Positions 34,126-42,611 of a DNA stretch of 64,000 nucleotides are shown piece after piece. Under the pieces are notes generated by a model, which saw only the letters and a list, made by a program, of their open reading frames with translations, was not told the origin of the DNA and searched no databases. Source of the stretch: Rickettsiales bacterium (GTDB lineage: Bacteria > Pseudomonadota > Alphaproteobacteria > Rickettsiales > JABCZZ01); the NCBI GenBank assembly GCA_035765535.1, contig DASTXE010000003.1:62001-126000 (forward strand), read 5' to 3'. A program made the translations under genes and the position numbers. The stretch's first letter is position 1; each line of letters opens with the position of its first letter.

Positions 34126-36834
34126 CTATTTTTTTGCTTTATCCGGCCCCGCTGAAAGCGCCGCGATAAGCAGCTCCTGAATCTGGCGGATTTTTGTATC
34201 GTGGAAAATCTTCATGCCAAACGCGTCCTTAACGTAAAACACATCCACGGCGCGCTCACCGTAAGTAGTGATGTGCGCGGTGGAAATGGTCAGGTGCAGG
34301 TCGGAAAGCACTTTGGTCACACGGTAAAGAAAGCCCACGCGGTCACGCCCAGTAACCTCAATGACCGTATGGTTCGTGCTGAGCTTGTTTTCAATGTAAA
34401 CATGCGGCGGTACTTTAAATGCTTCCGTGCGGCTGGGGTAGGGGAGCTTGACGGCGGCTATTTCCTTTTCCAGGTCGATCGTGCCTTCCACAGCGCGATT
34501 CATGAATACGCTGAGACGCGCGAGTTTATCGGGTTTGTCGAACGCCGTGCCATCCGTATCCTGAATATGGAACATCTGGATCGCAATGCCGTTTTTCAGC
34601 GTGAAAATCTTGGAGCTTACAATCGTGGCCCCGGCAAGCGCAATGGCGCCTGAGGTGCGCGAGAACAGGCCGGGACTGTCATTCGTGCACAGGATCATAT
34701 CGCTGATGGCGCGGAACGTATCGCTGCGTGTGTCGAGCACGAGCGGAGAGCCGGAATGCTCCACCTCACGCAGCACGCGGGCGATGCGCGCATGCGTGGC
34801 GGCATCGAAACTGGAGCCAAAAGAAGTGGCCACCTGATCCAGATATTCATCGATATGCTCAGGCTTCCACCCCGGCAGCAATGTGATCATTTCGGCGCGC
34901 AAGGACGCGATTTCGGAAGTATGGTCCTGCCGGTCGGTGACGCCCATTTTTTCTTCGGCAGCATAATAGAGCTCACGTAAGAGCGCGCCCTTCCAGCCGT
35001 TCCAGACATTAGGGCCTACGGCGCGGATATCCGCCACCGTGAGCAGCAACAGTAGCCGCAGCCTTTCCGGTGACTGCACGGCTTCGACGAAATCTTCAAT
35101 CGTTTTGCTGTCATGGAGGTCGCGCTTGAAGGCCGTGCGGCTCATCAGCAGATGCTGGCGCACAAGCCATGCGCAGGTTTCTCCTTCATATTCGTCAAAC
35201 CGGAACCGCCGTGCGAGCTTGCGCACGATCACTTCTCCGAGTACGGAATGATTGCCGCCACGCCCTTTGGCGATATCGTGCGCCAGAAGCGAGAGGTAAA
35301 GCACACGCAGAGATTTAACGAGCTTGTACTGCTGGCTGGCGAGCGGAAACTCATCCGCATATTTGCCCGCGCCGATATTATGGATAATACCCAGTGCGAA
35401 AATCGTATGCTCATCCACCGTGTAGACGTGATACATATCGAACTGCATCTGCCCCGTCACGCGGCCGAAATCCGGAATGAATTTACCCAGCACGCCCGCC
35501 TCGCTCATGCGGCGCAAAGTTGGTTCCGGATTACGTTTCGACAGCAGAATTGCCATGAATGCGTCATTGGCTTCATCGTTGCGGCGAAGCGCGGCATCCA
35601 CAAGCCACAGGCTGCGCGTGACGAGCTGCATCGTATGAGGATGGATGTCGAGATTATGCTCATGCGCGGTCTGAAACAGCGTGATCAGCAGCAGCGGATT
35701 ATCGCGAAATGAATCATCGGAAGCAACGGCCAGACGCTCGCCGTCGAGGTGGAATTCCCCGAGGCTGCCATCCTGCTGCATGCGCCGTGCAAGCGCCACG
35801 CGCGGTTTGCGCTTGCCGTTTTCCTCTAGCACCGCGCATACGCTACGCGTCAGGCTGCCGACATTGCGCGCGGCCAGGAAGTACTGTTTCATGAAACGTT
35901 CCATGAAGCGCGAAGTGCTGTCATCCTGATAGCCCAAAGCCAACGCGACCTGGCGCTGCATATCGAACGTCAGGCGTTCTTCTGCGCGCCCTGCGATGAA
36001 ATGCAGATGGATGCGCACCTGCCACAGGAACTCCTCGGCTTTCGAGAAAGCCTTGTATTCCTCCGGCGTCAGGATTTTCAGTGTGATAAAATCTTCCGGC
36101 GACTTCGTGCGGTAGATATATTTCACGAGCCAGATCAGCGTGTGCAGGTCGCGCAAGCCCCCTTTGCCTTCTTTGAGGTTTGGCTCGAGCACATAGCGCG
36201 AATCGCCCATGCGCTGGTGACGTGCATCGCGCTCGGCAAGCTTGGCCTCAACGAATTCAATGGTGCTGCTGTTCTCGATATATTCATCGAACGCTTTCGT
36301 GAAGCGATCGAATCGCTCCTCATTGCCGCATACCAGTCTTGCATCCAGCAGGCTCGTGCGGATGGTAATATCCTCATGCGCTTTCTGCAGCGTCTCATCG
36401 ACGGTGCGGATCGCGTGGCCGATATTGAGGTTCAAATCCCACAGGCAGTAAAGCATCCAGCTGACAAAGGCTTTGTCTTCCGCGGTTTCGTTTTCGTAAA
36501 GAAACAGCAGGTCGATATCCGAATGCGGAAACAACTCGTTGCGGCCGTAACCGCCGACTGCAATAATGGCCACATCATGCTGGAGGTGGGGCTTTGCAAT
36601 TTCCCACAGCATCTGGATAATCATATCGACGGCAAGCGCATAGCCCGCCACGAAATCCGGACTTTTGCCATGCAATAGGAAACGCTGTTTCAGCATGTCG
36701 CGCGCATGCGCATAAGCGCTGCTGATAGCGGGCATGGCGGCAAAGCGGAGCGCTTCCAGCGTCTCAGCCTTACCTATCTGCTTGAGCACATGGGTTTTAT
36801 CGATAAGGAGATCGGAAGGAATCAGTTTTGTCAT
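34126..36834 (-). CDS. glnD: [Protein-PII] uridylyltransferase/uridylyl-removing enzyme
   Basis: GlnD modifies PII in response to glutamine and so sets NtrBC/GlnA activity. The start is set at MTKLIPSDLLIDKT (ATG at 36832-36834); an upstream in-frame ATG at 36886-36888 adds 18 doubtful residues. Domains: nucleotidyltransferase (VGGYGRNELFPHSDIDLLFL near 110), helical linker, HD phosphohydrolase (LAHDIAKGRGGNHS near 510), and two ACT domains at the C-terminus (ending TISTAHITTYGERAVDVFYV). 902 aa is normal. It fits the nitrogen theme of ntrYX elsewhere in the window, but no PII gene is present. Confidence 0.96.
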   Translation of the reverse strand: MTKLIPSDLLIDKTHVLKQIGKAETLEALRFAAMPAISSAYAHARDMLKQRFLLHGKSPDFVAGYALAVDMIIQMLWEIAKPHLQHDVAIIAVGGYGRNELFPHSDIDLLFLYENETAEDKAFVSWMLYCLWDLNLNIGHAIRTVDETLQKAHEDITIRTSLLDARLVCGNEERFDRFTKAFDEYIENSSTIEFVEAKLAERDARHQRMGDSRYVLEPNLKEGKGGLRDLHTLIWLVKYIYRTKSPEDFITLKILTPEEYKAFSKAEEFLWQVRIHLHFIAGRAEERLTFDMQRQVALALGYQDDSTSRFMERFMKQYFLAARNVGSLTRSVCAVLEENGKRKPRVALARRMQQDGSLGEFHLDGERLAVASDDSFRDNPLLLITLFQTAHEHNLDIHPHTMQLVTRSLWLVDAALRRNDEANDAFMAILLSKRNPEPTLRRMSEAGVLGKFIPDFGRVTGQMQFDMYHVYTVDEHTIFALGIIHNIGAGKYADEFPLASQQYKLVKSLRVLYLSLLAHDIAKGRGGNHSVLGEVIVRKLARRFRFDEYEGETCAWLVRQHLLMSRTAFKRDLHDSKTIEDFVEAVQSPERLRLLLLLTVADIRAVGPNVWNGWKGALLRELYYAAEEKMGVTDRQDHTSEIASLRAEMITLLPGWKPEHIDEYLDQVATSFGSSFDAATHARIARVLREVEHSGSPLVLDTRSDTFRAISDMILCTNDSPGLFSRTSGAIALAGATIVSSKIFTLKNGIAIQMFHIQDTDGTAFDKPDKLARLSVFMNRAVEGTIDLEKEIAAVKLPYPSRTEAFKVPPHVYIENKLSTNHTVIEVTGRDRVGFLYRVTKVLSDLHLTISTAHITTYGERAVDVFYVKDAFGMKIFHDTKIRQIQELLIAALSAGPDKAKK

Positions 36835-36915
36835 GGGCGCTGTAAAGTGACGGTGGTTACGCGATGGCCCATCATACAGCAATACCAAGTATTGTTAAGC
36901 GCTTAATGGAATGGT

Positions 36916-37641
36916 TCAGGCAAGCCGGTGCCCACCGTCCACGTCAATTACGGCACCGGTGGTAAAGCCGCTGCTCATTGCAAACAATACGGCCTGTGCG
37001 ATATCTTCCGGAACGCCGGTTCGCCCGACAGGGAGTCTTTCTGCCATGGCGGCAAATCGCTCCTGTTTGGTTTCCGACGTCATACCAGGCATTAGATCCC
37101 AGATAGGGGTATCCACCCATCCGGGCGAAACAGCATTTACGCGTACTGGGGCAAGCTCCAGCGCCAGCGCACGCACAAGCCCTTCCAAACCGCTATTGAG
37201 TGCAGCGGCGGCACTGCCGCCTTTCATAGGACGTTTAGCAGCGATGCCGGTGATAAAAGTCAGGCTGCCATGCAGCGGCAGGCGGGTTCCGCCTTCCTGC
37301 GCCACAAAATAAGGGCCGAAGAACTTGGAACGTGCTGCGCGTTGCAATTGCGGCTCATCCAGTGTGGTGAAAGGACCGTATACAAGGTCGGCAGCTGTGA
37401 CGACAATATGATCGAGCGTACCGGCTTCAGCAAAGAAGCGAGTCACTTGCGCTTTATCACCGATATCGACAGTAAGCACCTGTGCGGCAGGGATGCCGAG
37501 CTTGGCCGCGGCATTGTTCAGCTTCTGCCGGTTACGTCCACCAATAATAACATGAGCGCCTGCTTCCAGTGCGGCGCGTGCAATGGCAAGACCCATGCCG
37601 GAACTCCCACCAATGATGGCAATGTGTGTGTTCTTAATCAT
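36916..37641 (-). CDS. SDR-family oxidoreductase lacking the usual Tyr/Lys pair
   Basis: 241 aa. The NAD(P) motif GGSSGMGLAIARAALEAGA and the C-terminal ELAPVRVNAVSPGWVDTP are standard short-chain dehydrogenase. The active-site YxxxK is not seen: the region reads GIAAKRPMKGGSAAAALNSG, so Tyr is replaced. This matches a known atypical SDR subgroup rather than damage. Its start overlaps the upstream marR gene by 8 bp, so the regulator and enzyme form an operon. Substrate unknown. Confidence 0.85.
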   Translation of the reverse strand: MIKNTHIAIIGGSSGMGLAIARAALEAGAHVIIGGRNRQKLNNAAAKLGIPAAQVLTVDIGDKAQVTRFFAEAGTLDHIVVTAADLVYGPFTTLDEPQLQRAARSKFFGPYFVAQEGGTRLPLHGSLTFITGIAAKRPMKGGSAAAALNSGLEGLVRALALELAPVRVNAVSPGWVDTPIWDLMPGMTSETKQERFAAMAERLPVGRTGVPEDIAQAVLFAMSSGFTTGAVIDVDGGHRLA

Positions 37642-38155
37642 TCGGTTCCTCCAGCCTCAGCAGTATTTTTCGTAAAAGCTCTTCCAGCGTCTGGCGTTCC
37701 GCTGCGCTTAAATGGGCTACCATGGAAGCTTCCGTCTCCAGGTGCTTTGCAAAGGCTTCGTCTATAAGCTGTTTGCCTTTATCCGTGAGGCGCACGCACT
37801 GGCTGCGCCGGTCTTCGGAAGCGGCATGGCGCTGCACGAGCCCTGCGCGTTCGAGGGAATCGATACGGTTCGTAATAGCGCCGGAAGTAAGCGCCAACGA
37901 TTTATAGAGTAGCGTGGGTGTCGCCTCAAAAGGCGGCCCAACACGTCGCAAAGTCGCCAGCACATCCAGCCCGCTGCGGTCGAGCCCGTATTGCGTCAGC
38001 GTTTTGCGGATAGGTGCTGCCGCCAGCGATTCGATGCGCAGAATCCTGCCGATGGTTCCGAGCGCCGAAGTATCGAGCTGTGGACAAGCGCTTTCCCATT
38101 GCTGACAGATACGGTCGATAAGATCGGGTGAGGCGGTGTATTTATTTGTCTTCAT
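37634..38155 (-). CDS. MarR-family transcriptional regulator
   Basis: 173 aa winged-helix repressor: ALTSGAITNRIDSLERAGLVQRH is the recognition helix and turn, then SEDRRSQCVRLTDKGKQLIDEAF is the wing and C-terminal helix. The SDR gene overlaps its stop, implying joint control of a detoxification or degradation step. An inverted repeat lies 7 bp upstream of its ATG (see 38162), suggesting self-regulation. The ligand cannot be deduced. Confidence 0.9.
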   Translation of the reverse strand: MKTNKYTASPDLIDRICQQWESACPQLDTSALGTIGRILRIESLAAAPIRKTLTQYGLDRSGLDVLATLRRVGPPFEATPTLLYKSLALTSGAITNRIDSLERAGLVQRHAASEDRRSQCVRLTDKGKQLIDEAFAKHLETEASMVAHLSAAERQTLEELLRKILLRLEEPND

Positions 38156-38161
38156 GTTAAT

Positions 38162-38179
38162 TATCTTAATATAAAGATA
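38162..38179. promoter_or_regulatory. Putative MarR operator
   Basis: TATCTT-AATATA-AAGATA, a perfect 6 bp inverted repeat in an AT-rich tract just upstream of the marR-SDR start. Spacing and symmetry fit MarR/SlyA-type sites. Confidence 0.5.
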
Positions 38180-38266
38180 TATACTAAGTCAAGTCAGCAT
38201 TTATATTTTGCCTTGTCTTTGGACTGGATTGACTTATTTTTGGACAAAACAGCGAATGGATAAGAT

Positions 38267-38389
38267 ATGACGAAGAAAATCCTGGGAGCCGCAATACTTC
38301 TGTTGATACTCGCCTCCTGCAATACGTTCAGGGGTATGGGAGAGGATATCCAGGCAACCGGCCGGGCGATTGATAAAGCCGCGCGGTAA
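38267..38389 (+). CDS. Entericidin-like small lipoprotein
   Basis: A 40 aa gene. MTKKILGAAILLLILASC is a lipoprotein signal with lipobox LASC, followed by NTFRGMGEDIQATGRAID, the hallmark of entericidin EcnA/EcnB proteins (CNT-x-RG-x-GxDIQ). Entericidins form a membrane toxin/antidote pair of small lipoproteins in enterics; many alphaproteobacteria carry only one of unknown role. GGA precedes the ATG. It is divergent from marR and followed by a shared terminator. Confidence 0.88.
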   Translation: MTKKILGAAILLLILASCNTFRGMGEDIQATGRAIDKAAR

Positions 38390-38394
38390 AAGAC

Positions 38395-38436
38395 ATAAAA
38401 AAGGGGCGGTAAAATCTACCGCCCCTTCTTTTTTCT
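38395..38436. terminator. Bidirectional rho-independent terminator between the entericidin gene and ndk
   Basis: Eleven-bp stem AAGGGGCGGTA / TACCGCCCCTT, with an A tract on the left and a T tract on the right, so it stops transcription arriving from either side of this convergent pair. Confidence 0.93.
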
Positions 38437-38451
38437 AAACCGTGCCGTTGA

Positions 38452-38877
38452 TTAGTTCGGCAGGATTTCCATATCGCTAAAGAAGAAACGGATTTCCTGT
38501 GCAGCGTTTTCCGGTGAATCCGAACCATGTACGGAATTGCGTTCGATGGATTCGGCGAAGTCCTTGCGGATCGTGCCGGGGTTAGCGTTAGCCGGGTTCG
38601 TAGCGCCCATGATTTCACGGTTCTTAAGAACGGCGTTTTCACCTTCCAGCACCTGCACAACGACCGGAGCGGACACCATATATTCTACGAGTTCGCCGTA
38701 GAACGGGCGGTCTTTGTGAACGATATAGAACTGCTGGGCCTGCTGACGGCTCAGGCGGAGGCGCTTCTGGGCGATGATGCTCAGGCCCTGCGTCTCGAAG
38801 TAGCTGTTGATCTTGCCGGTCAGGTTACGCGCGGTAGCATCCGGTTTAATGATTGAAAGTGTACGTTCTTTTGCCAT
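38452..38877 (-). CDS. ndk: Nucleoside diphosphate kinase
   Basis: Exchanges the gamma-phosphate between nucleotides via a phosphohistidine. Seen: [16 protein letters not shown], the substrate stretch [24 protein letters not shown], and the active-site His in [20 protein letters not shown]. 141 aa is standard. GGAT lies before the ATG. It stands alone. Confidence 0.98.
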   Translation of the reverse strand: MAKERTLSIIKPDATARNLTGKINSYFETQGLSIIAQKRLRLSRQQAQQFYIVHKDRPFYGELVEYMVSAPVVVQVLEGENAVLKNREIMGATNPANANPGTIRKDFAESIERNSVHGSDSPENAAQEIRFFFSDMEILPN

Positions 38878-38970
38878 TTTTTATCCATCTGGTTGGTTGA
38901 ATGGCATCTCAATACGCACTTTCGCGCAATTTTGCAACCCTCAATTATAGATCAAGCACACAACCGCATT

Positions 38971-39001
38971 GGGAAGGGGCAAACTATGCTCGCTCCCCTT
39001 A
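38971..39001 (+). repeat. Palindromic element A, right-end remnant
   Basis: GAAGGGGCAAACTATGCTCG then CTCCCCTTA matches the terminal hairpin of the other copies (for example GAAGGGGCGAACTACGC in copy 6). The left module is missing. It sits in the 133 bp spacer between ndk and the ydcF-like gene; the remainder holds nothing that I recognise. Confidence 0.6.
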
Positions 39002-39010
39002 AGCAATCAA

Positions 39011-39598
39011 TTAACGCAGAAAACTTAAGAATAGGCTGGCGATATACTTATGGTATTCGGATAATATAACCTTGGCGCTTTGCCAGGATTGCCACCATTT
39101 ATCATCTTGGAAGTTCCGTGTGAATACGGGTTCCGGCAATAGAATGAGATTTGGCGCCGCTTCATGGATTTCATGGACGCTGCGCGGAATATGGTAATTG
39201 CCCGTCACCAGCAGGATGCTTTCCACATGCTCCGTCTTCGCCCATTCGGCGATTTCGCTGGCATTACCGATCGTGCTGCGCGCCTTATAGCCGAGCGTAA
39301 CGCTGCCGGGCTCGATGCGTGAAGCATAATCGCGATATGGGTGTTTGCGCAGAAGGGAGGCAAGCGTGACGCCCGGTTCGACACCGGAAATAAACATCTT
39401 GGGTGCGCGCCCCTGAGCAAGCAGTTCGAAGCCTGATTCCAGGCGCAGATTGCCGCCTGTCAGCACCACAATAGCGTCCGTATGGACGGTATTATTGCCC
39501 GGGCTTTGGGGAATCATGGCGACGAACGCGCAGAATCCTATTCCCCACAGCAGCGTAATCAACAGCAGAAAAAACAGCAATGCTCGTTTCATCGGCAT
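39011..39598 (-). CDS. YdcF-like DUF218 membrane protein
   Basis: 195 aa. An N-terminal transmembrane anchor (LLFFLLLITLLWGIGFCAFV) is followed by the DUF218 domain: TDAIVVLTGGNLRLESGFEL, IEPGSVTLGYKARSTIGNA, and ILLVTGNYHIPRSVHEI. SanA/YdcF-family proteins act in envelope homeostasis. In many alphaproteobacteria a DUF218 gene sits downstream of ftsEX, as here downstream of ftsX and gmhB, so it is probably the last gene of that operon. Biochemical activity is unknown. Confidence 0.87.
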   Translation of the reverse strand: MPMKRALLFFLLLITLLWGIGFCAFVAMIPQSPGNNTVHTDAIVVLTGGNLRLESGFELLAQGRAPKMFISGVEPGVTLASLLRKHPYRDYASRIEPGSVTLGYKARSTIGNASEIAEWAKTEHVESILLVTGNYHIPRSVHEIHEAAPNLILLPEPVFTRNFQDDKWWQSWQSAKVILSEYHKYIASLFLSFLR

Positions 39599-39602
39599 AA
39601 CC

Positions 39603-40145
39603 TTATTGTCCTGCCACGATCTTATTGGCGGCCTCCAGTATATCCGCGCATACCGTCACAGGGCGCAACCGCGCCGGAAGGGCACGCGATGCCTCGCCGC
39701 CTTTTCCTGTTAAAACCAGATAACGCGGACAGCCTGCAGCGCTGGCTGCTTCCATATCTGTCGTGGCGTCGCCGATAAACGGCGTATTTTCAGGTTTCGC
39801 GCGGTACTGTTTCATGGCTTCCAGCAGCATACCCGGCGCGGGCTTGCGCCGCTCGGTCGCCTGATCCGGGTGATCCGTACAGGCAAAAACAGCATCAATC
39901 CGCCCCCCATGCCGCTCGACCTGGCTGCGTAGTGACTCGTGGATTTCCTCCAGCTTCTCCAGCGTTATAATGCCGCGCCCCACAACGGACTGATTCGTAA
40001 TCATCACGCAAGCAAAGCCCTCGCGTTTCAAAAGCGCCAGCGCATCGAACGCGCGCGGGTAAATCTTCAGCTCGGCAGGCGAGGTCACAAATCCCGGGAT
40101 TTCCTCATTGATAACGCCATCACGATCAATCAGGACAAGCTTCAT
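39603..40145 (-). CDS. gmhB: GmhB-like HAD phosphatase (heptose bisphosphate phosphatase)
   Basis: Starts at MKLVLIDRDGVINEE (ATG 40143-40145), overlapping the ftsX stop by 4 bp; a much longer upstream frame is antisense noise. HAD motifs: IDRDGVIN (residues 6-13), ITNQSVVGRG (motif II), RKPAPGML (motif III) and FIGDATTDMEAA (motif IV). This pattern is the GmhB / HisB N-terminal type. The Cys-rich zinc loop of E. coli GmhB is only partly present (ACTDHP without the later Cys pair), so the substrate could be heptose bisphosphate or histidinol phosphate. 180 aa is normal. Confidence 0.82.
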   Translation of the reverse strand: MKLVLIDRDGVINEEIPGFVTSPAELKIYPRAFDALALLKREGFACVMITNQSVVGRGIITLEKLEEIHESLRSQVERHGGRIDAVFACTDHPDQATERRKPAPGMLLEAMKQYRAKPENTPFIGDATTDMEAASAAGCPRYLVLTGKGGEASRALPARLRPVTVCADILEAANKIVAGQ

Positions 40146-41068
40146 GGCGCTCTGCTCAGGCTGCGCAGGACCGACATGCGTGCAGCCGCAAGCGCCAGCA
40201 TGCTCATGAATAATGGAAGCGCAAACAGGATGAACCAGTGGAACAGCGAAAGCGAGAAAGAGGGAAAGAGCGGCGAATCCAGGTGATGCGCCATGAAATG
40301 CAGCACCAGCAGCGTAATAGCGGCGAAACCGCTGCCGATAAACGCTCCCTTGAGAGTCAGCAAGGCGGCATGGTTCTGGAACTGTGACGCGATATACCCA
40401 TCCACCGCACCAAGCCTGTGCAGCAAATTGACCGTGCCCCGGTGAATCTTGAGCGAGGTCTTGCAGGCAAAAATCACGACGGAAGCGGTCGTGGAAATGA
40501 TAAGGATGGCAATGATTGTCAGTGTCGTCTGCACAGCGCCGATGAAACTGGAGAACTGGGCCATCCATTTTTTATGGTCGTCGAGTGTAGCGCCGGGGGC
40601 AAGCGCCGTGATCCTCGCGCGCAGCGCCTCGTAATCCAGCGTGACGCCGGGAGTAAGCTGTGCTTCGATCACGGTGGGCAGCGGCAAATTGCCGAGAGCA
40701 TCCGTCTTGCCGAACCAGGGTTCCACCATTTTCTGCATGCGTGCGGTGCTTAAGATATCAGCACTCTTGACGCCGCCGGTTTCCCGGATCAGCGCAAGCA
40801 CCTTGGCGGAAGGATCATGGTCCTTATCCGCGATATGCGGCAGGTTCACGGAAAACGACCAGACCTGCGCATTGTCGGTCGCAGCAATAGTGTGGCTGAG
40901 CGTAAAGCTCCCCGCCAGCACAAGCGCAGCCAAGTACACCATCAGCGCAATGATCCACGGAAGAAAGCGGCTGGCTTCATCGCGCGAAAGGGCGATATCC
41001 GCCCTGACATCCAGGTGCAGCCACTTAATAACTTTCCCCAGTTTCGTTCTGCGTAAATACTTCATCAT
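40142..41068 (-). CDS. ftsX: FtsX-like cell-division ABC permease
   Basis: The start is set at MMKYLRRTKLG (ATG 41066-41068), which overlaps the DUF2155 stop as ATGA; an upstream in-frame ATG would overlap that gene by 28 bp. 308 aa with four predicted membrane segments: one after residue ~40 (FLPWIIALMVYLAALVLAG), and three at the C-terminal end (ILIISTTASVVIFAC, then two more). FtsX with the ATPase FtsE controls peptidoglycan hydrolases at the division septum. ftsE, usually immediately upstream, is not here; its place is taken by the DUF2155 gene. Confidence 0.85.
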   Translation of the reverse strand: MMKYLRRTKLGKVIKWLHLDVRADIALSRDEASRFLPWIIALMVYLAALVLAGSFTLSHTIAATDNAQVWSFSVNLPHIADKDHDPSAKVLALIRETGGVKSADILSTARMQKMVEPWFGKTDALGNLPLPTVIEAQLTPGVTLDYEALRARITALAPGATLDDHKKWMAQFSSFIGAVQTTLTIIAILIISTTASVVIFACKTSLKIHRGTVNLLHRLGAVDGYIASQFQNHAALLTLKGAFIGSGFAAITLLVLHFMAHHLDSPLFPSFSLSLFHWFILFALPLFMSMLALAAARMSVLRSLSRAP

Positions 41069-41613
41069 TTTTTTGATTCCGTCTTTTTGCATGCGAATAC
41101 CGTAATATCATAGAACGGATTTTCCAACGAAGAAATGCTGGGGCTTGCAGAAAACATCCAGCCCAGGAAAACACGTTCCGGTGCTTCCTGCGGGCGCTTC
41201 TCGTAGATTTCAAGCAGGGCCGCATTGTCAGGGTGATCTTCCGGCGCGGACTGCCAGCAACTGTGAAGCGTAATGGTCAGCGCGTCAAACGTAACAGGTT
41301 CGCCGATCTTGGCTTCGATGCGCTGCGCATGGCCTGTCACCTTGTTCAATCCCAGCAGCAGGACAGTGTTATAACCTGGCTGAAACCCTGTCAGCGGCGG
41401 CGTGGCGGGAGCGGGCGAAGCGGGAGTAGAGACCGGCTCCTTTGCTTTAGTGCCCTTACCGGGTTCATGTTCGGCGGGCATGGATTCATCTGCTTGGTCG
41501 GGTTCTTCGACATCCTCATAGTTTGGGGCCGGATTGGAAGCCGGTGCGGTTTGCGCATGCACAGGCGCGGCGAGCATCAGGAGGGCGGCCAGGAGAAAGA
41601 AGCATCTATACAT
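41065..41613 (-). CDS. DUF2155 secreted protein
   Basis: 182 aa. Signal peptide FFLLAALLMLAAPVHA, then a Pro/Glu/Ala-rich linker (residues ~25-75), then the DUF2155 domain: TARIEAKIG-like start (RIEAKIGEPVTFDALTITLHSCWQSAPEDHP), EIYEKRPQEAPERVFLGWMF, and NPFYDITVFACKK. The family is alphaproteobacterial and periplasmic, with unknown role; its adjacency to ftsX hints at an envelope function. The 78 bp upstream (41614-41691) hold nothing notable. Confidence 0.85.
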   Translation of the reverse strand: MYRCFFLLAALLMLAAPVHAQTAPASNPAPNYEDVEEPDQADESMPAEHEPGKGTKAKEPVSTPASPAPATPPLTGFQPGYNTVLLLGLNKVTGHAQRIEAKIGEPVTFDALTITLHSCWQSAPEDHPDNAALLEIYEKRPQEAPERVFLGWMFSASPSISSLENPFYDITVFACKKTESKK

Positions 41614-41691
41614 AAGCGGCGGATATTGATTTATAAGGATAGACTGTCCCTATACACCTTTATCGCCGCTCTGTATAGTCTGCCGCACGTA

Positions 41692-42516
41692 TTATTCCCG
41701 CTTCATAATTTCTGCGTGGAACTCGCTGATATCTCTCAAGAGGCGCTGCGCATGTGTGAAGATCAGCCCGTGCGGCGCATCGCGGTAAATCTCAAGCCGG
41801 CAATTCGGAAAGAGTTCGGCGCTGCGGTGTGCGAAGGCTTCAATCGGTTGGGAAACATCCTTGTCGCCGTGAATCAGCAGCACAGGCATATCCATCTTCG
41901 GCAACACCGCCGTGAAATCCGCATCCATATTCGTGCGCTGGCACTGGCACAGCGCATTGAACGAAACGCGCATGAGCATCTGGCGCACCCAGTCTTTCAT
42001 GCTGGGCAGCGTGTCCGGCATGAAGAATGCGTCTACATTGTCATCCACCCATCTGGGCAAATTATCGCGCATGGCCTGATAGTTCAGCTCTAACAGGTCG
42101 CTTGGGAACGCTCCCGGATTGGCGGCACTTAAGCGCATGGCGGGAGTGGTCGTGCCAATGAGGATAACACCTTTGACGCGCTTCGTGCCGTAGCGGTCCA
42201 GATAGTGTATGACTTCCCCGCAGCCCATGGAGTGTCCGACGATTAGCACGTCCTCCAGCTTCAGCCGCTCGATTACATGATGCAGGTCGCTTGCGAGCGT
42301 ATCGTAATCGTAGCCTTCGCCCGGATCGCTGGAGTTGCCGTGGCCGCGCCGGTCGAACGCGACGCAGCGGAAGCCTTGCTGGCTCAGCATATGCATGGGG
42401 TAACCCCAGCCTTCGCTCGACAGCGCCCAGCTTGAGACGAATAAGATGGTCGGGCCATTGCCCCAGTCGCGGTAAAAAAGCCTGACGCCGTTTTCCTGTT
42501 CAATCCAGTTCTTCAT
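41692..42516 (-). CDS. Alpha/beta hydrolase (haloperoxidase/esterase-like)
   Basis: 274 aa, cytosolic. VSSWALSSEGWGYPMHM, FDRRGHGNSSDPG, the nucleophile LIVGHSMGCGEVIH, the acidic member near DMPVLLIHGDKDVS, and the His in IYRDAPHGLIFTH define a complete catalytic triad. The fold class includes non-haem chloroperoxidases and arylesterases. It is divergent from the XRE regulator gene, and the spacer holds an operator, so it is likely the regulated target. Confidence 0.85.
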   Translation of the reverse strand: MKNWIEQENGVRLFYRDWGNGPTILFVSSWALSSEGWGYPMHMLSQQGFRCVAFDRRGHGNSSDPGEGYDYDTLASDLHHVIERLKLEDVLIVGHSMGCGEVIHYLDRYGTKRVKGVILIGTTTPAMRLSAANPGAFPSDLLELNYQAMRDNLPRWVDDNVDAFFMPDTLPSMKDWVRQMLMRVSFNALCQCQRTNMDADFTAVLPKMDMPVLLIHGDKDVSQPIEAFAHRSAELFPNCRLEIYRDAPHGLIFTHAQRLLRDISEFHAEIMKRE

Positions 42517-42566
42517 AAGTGTTTCTCCTTGCGTTTGTGGTTAGTAAGCCTATCTTTGCATGAAGA

Positions 42567-42597
42567 AGGTAATGAAAACCATTACCTCACAGGTAAT
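42567..42597. promoter_or_regulatory. Operator of the XRE regulator / hydrolase divergent promoter
   Basis: AGGTAATG-AAAAC-CATTACCT (42567-42587) is a perfect 8 bp inverted repeat, followed after 3 bp by a third half-site AGGTAAT (42591-42597). It lies in the 95 bp between two divergent starts, so one regulator dimer could control both genes. Confidence 0.6.
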
Positions 42598-42611
42598 AAA
42601 ATGAGGGCGGC

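Noticed and set aside
40146..40568. Longer start for the gmhB-like gene
   Set aside because: The extra 141 residues are antisense to ftsX coding sequence and lack any motif; the internal ATG with 4 bp overlap is standard.
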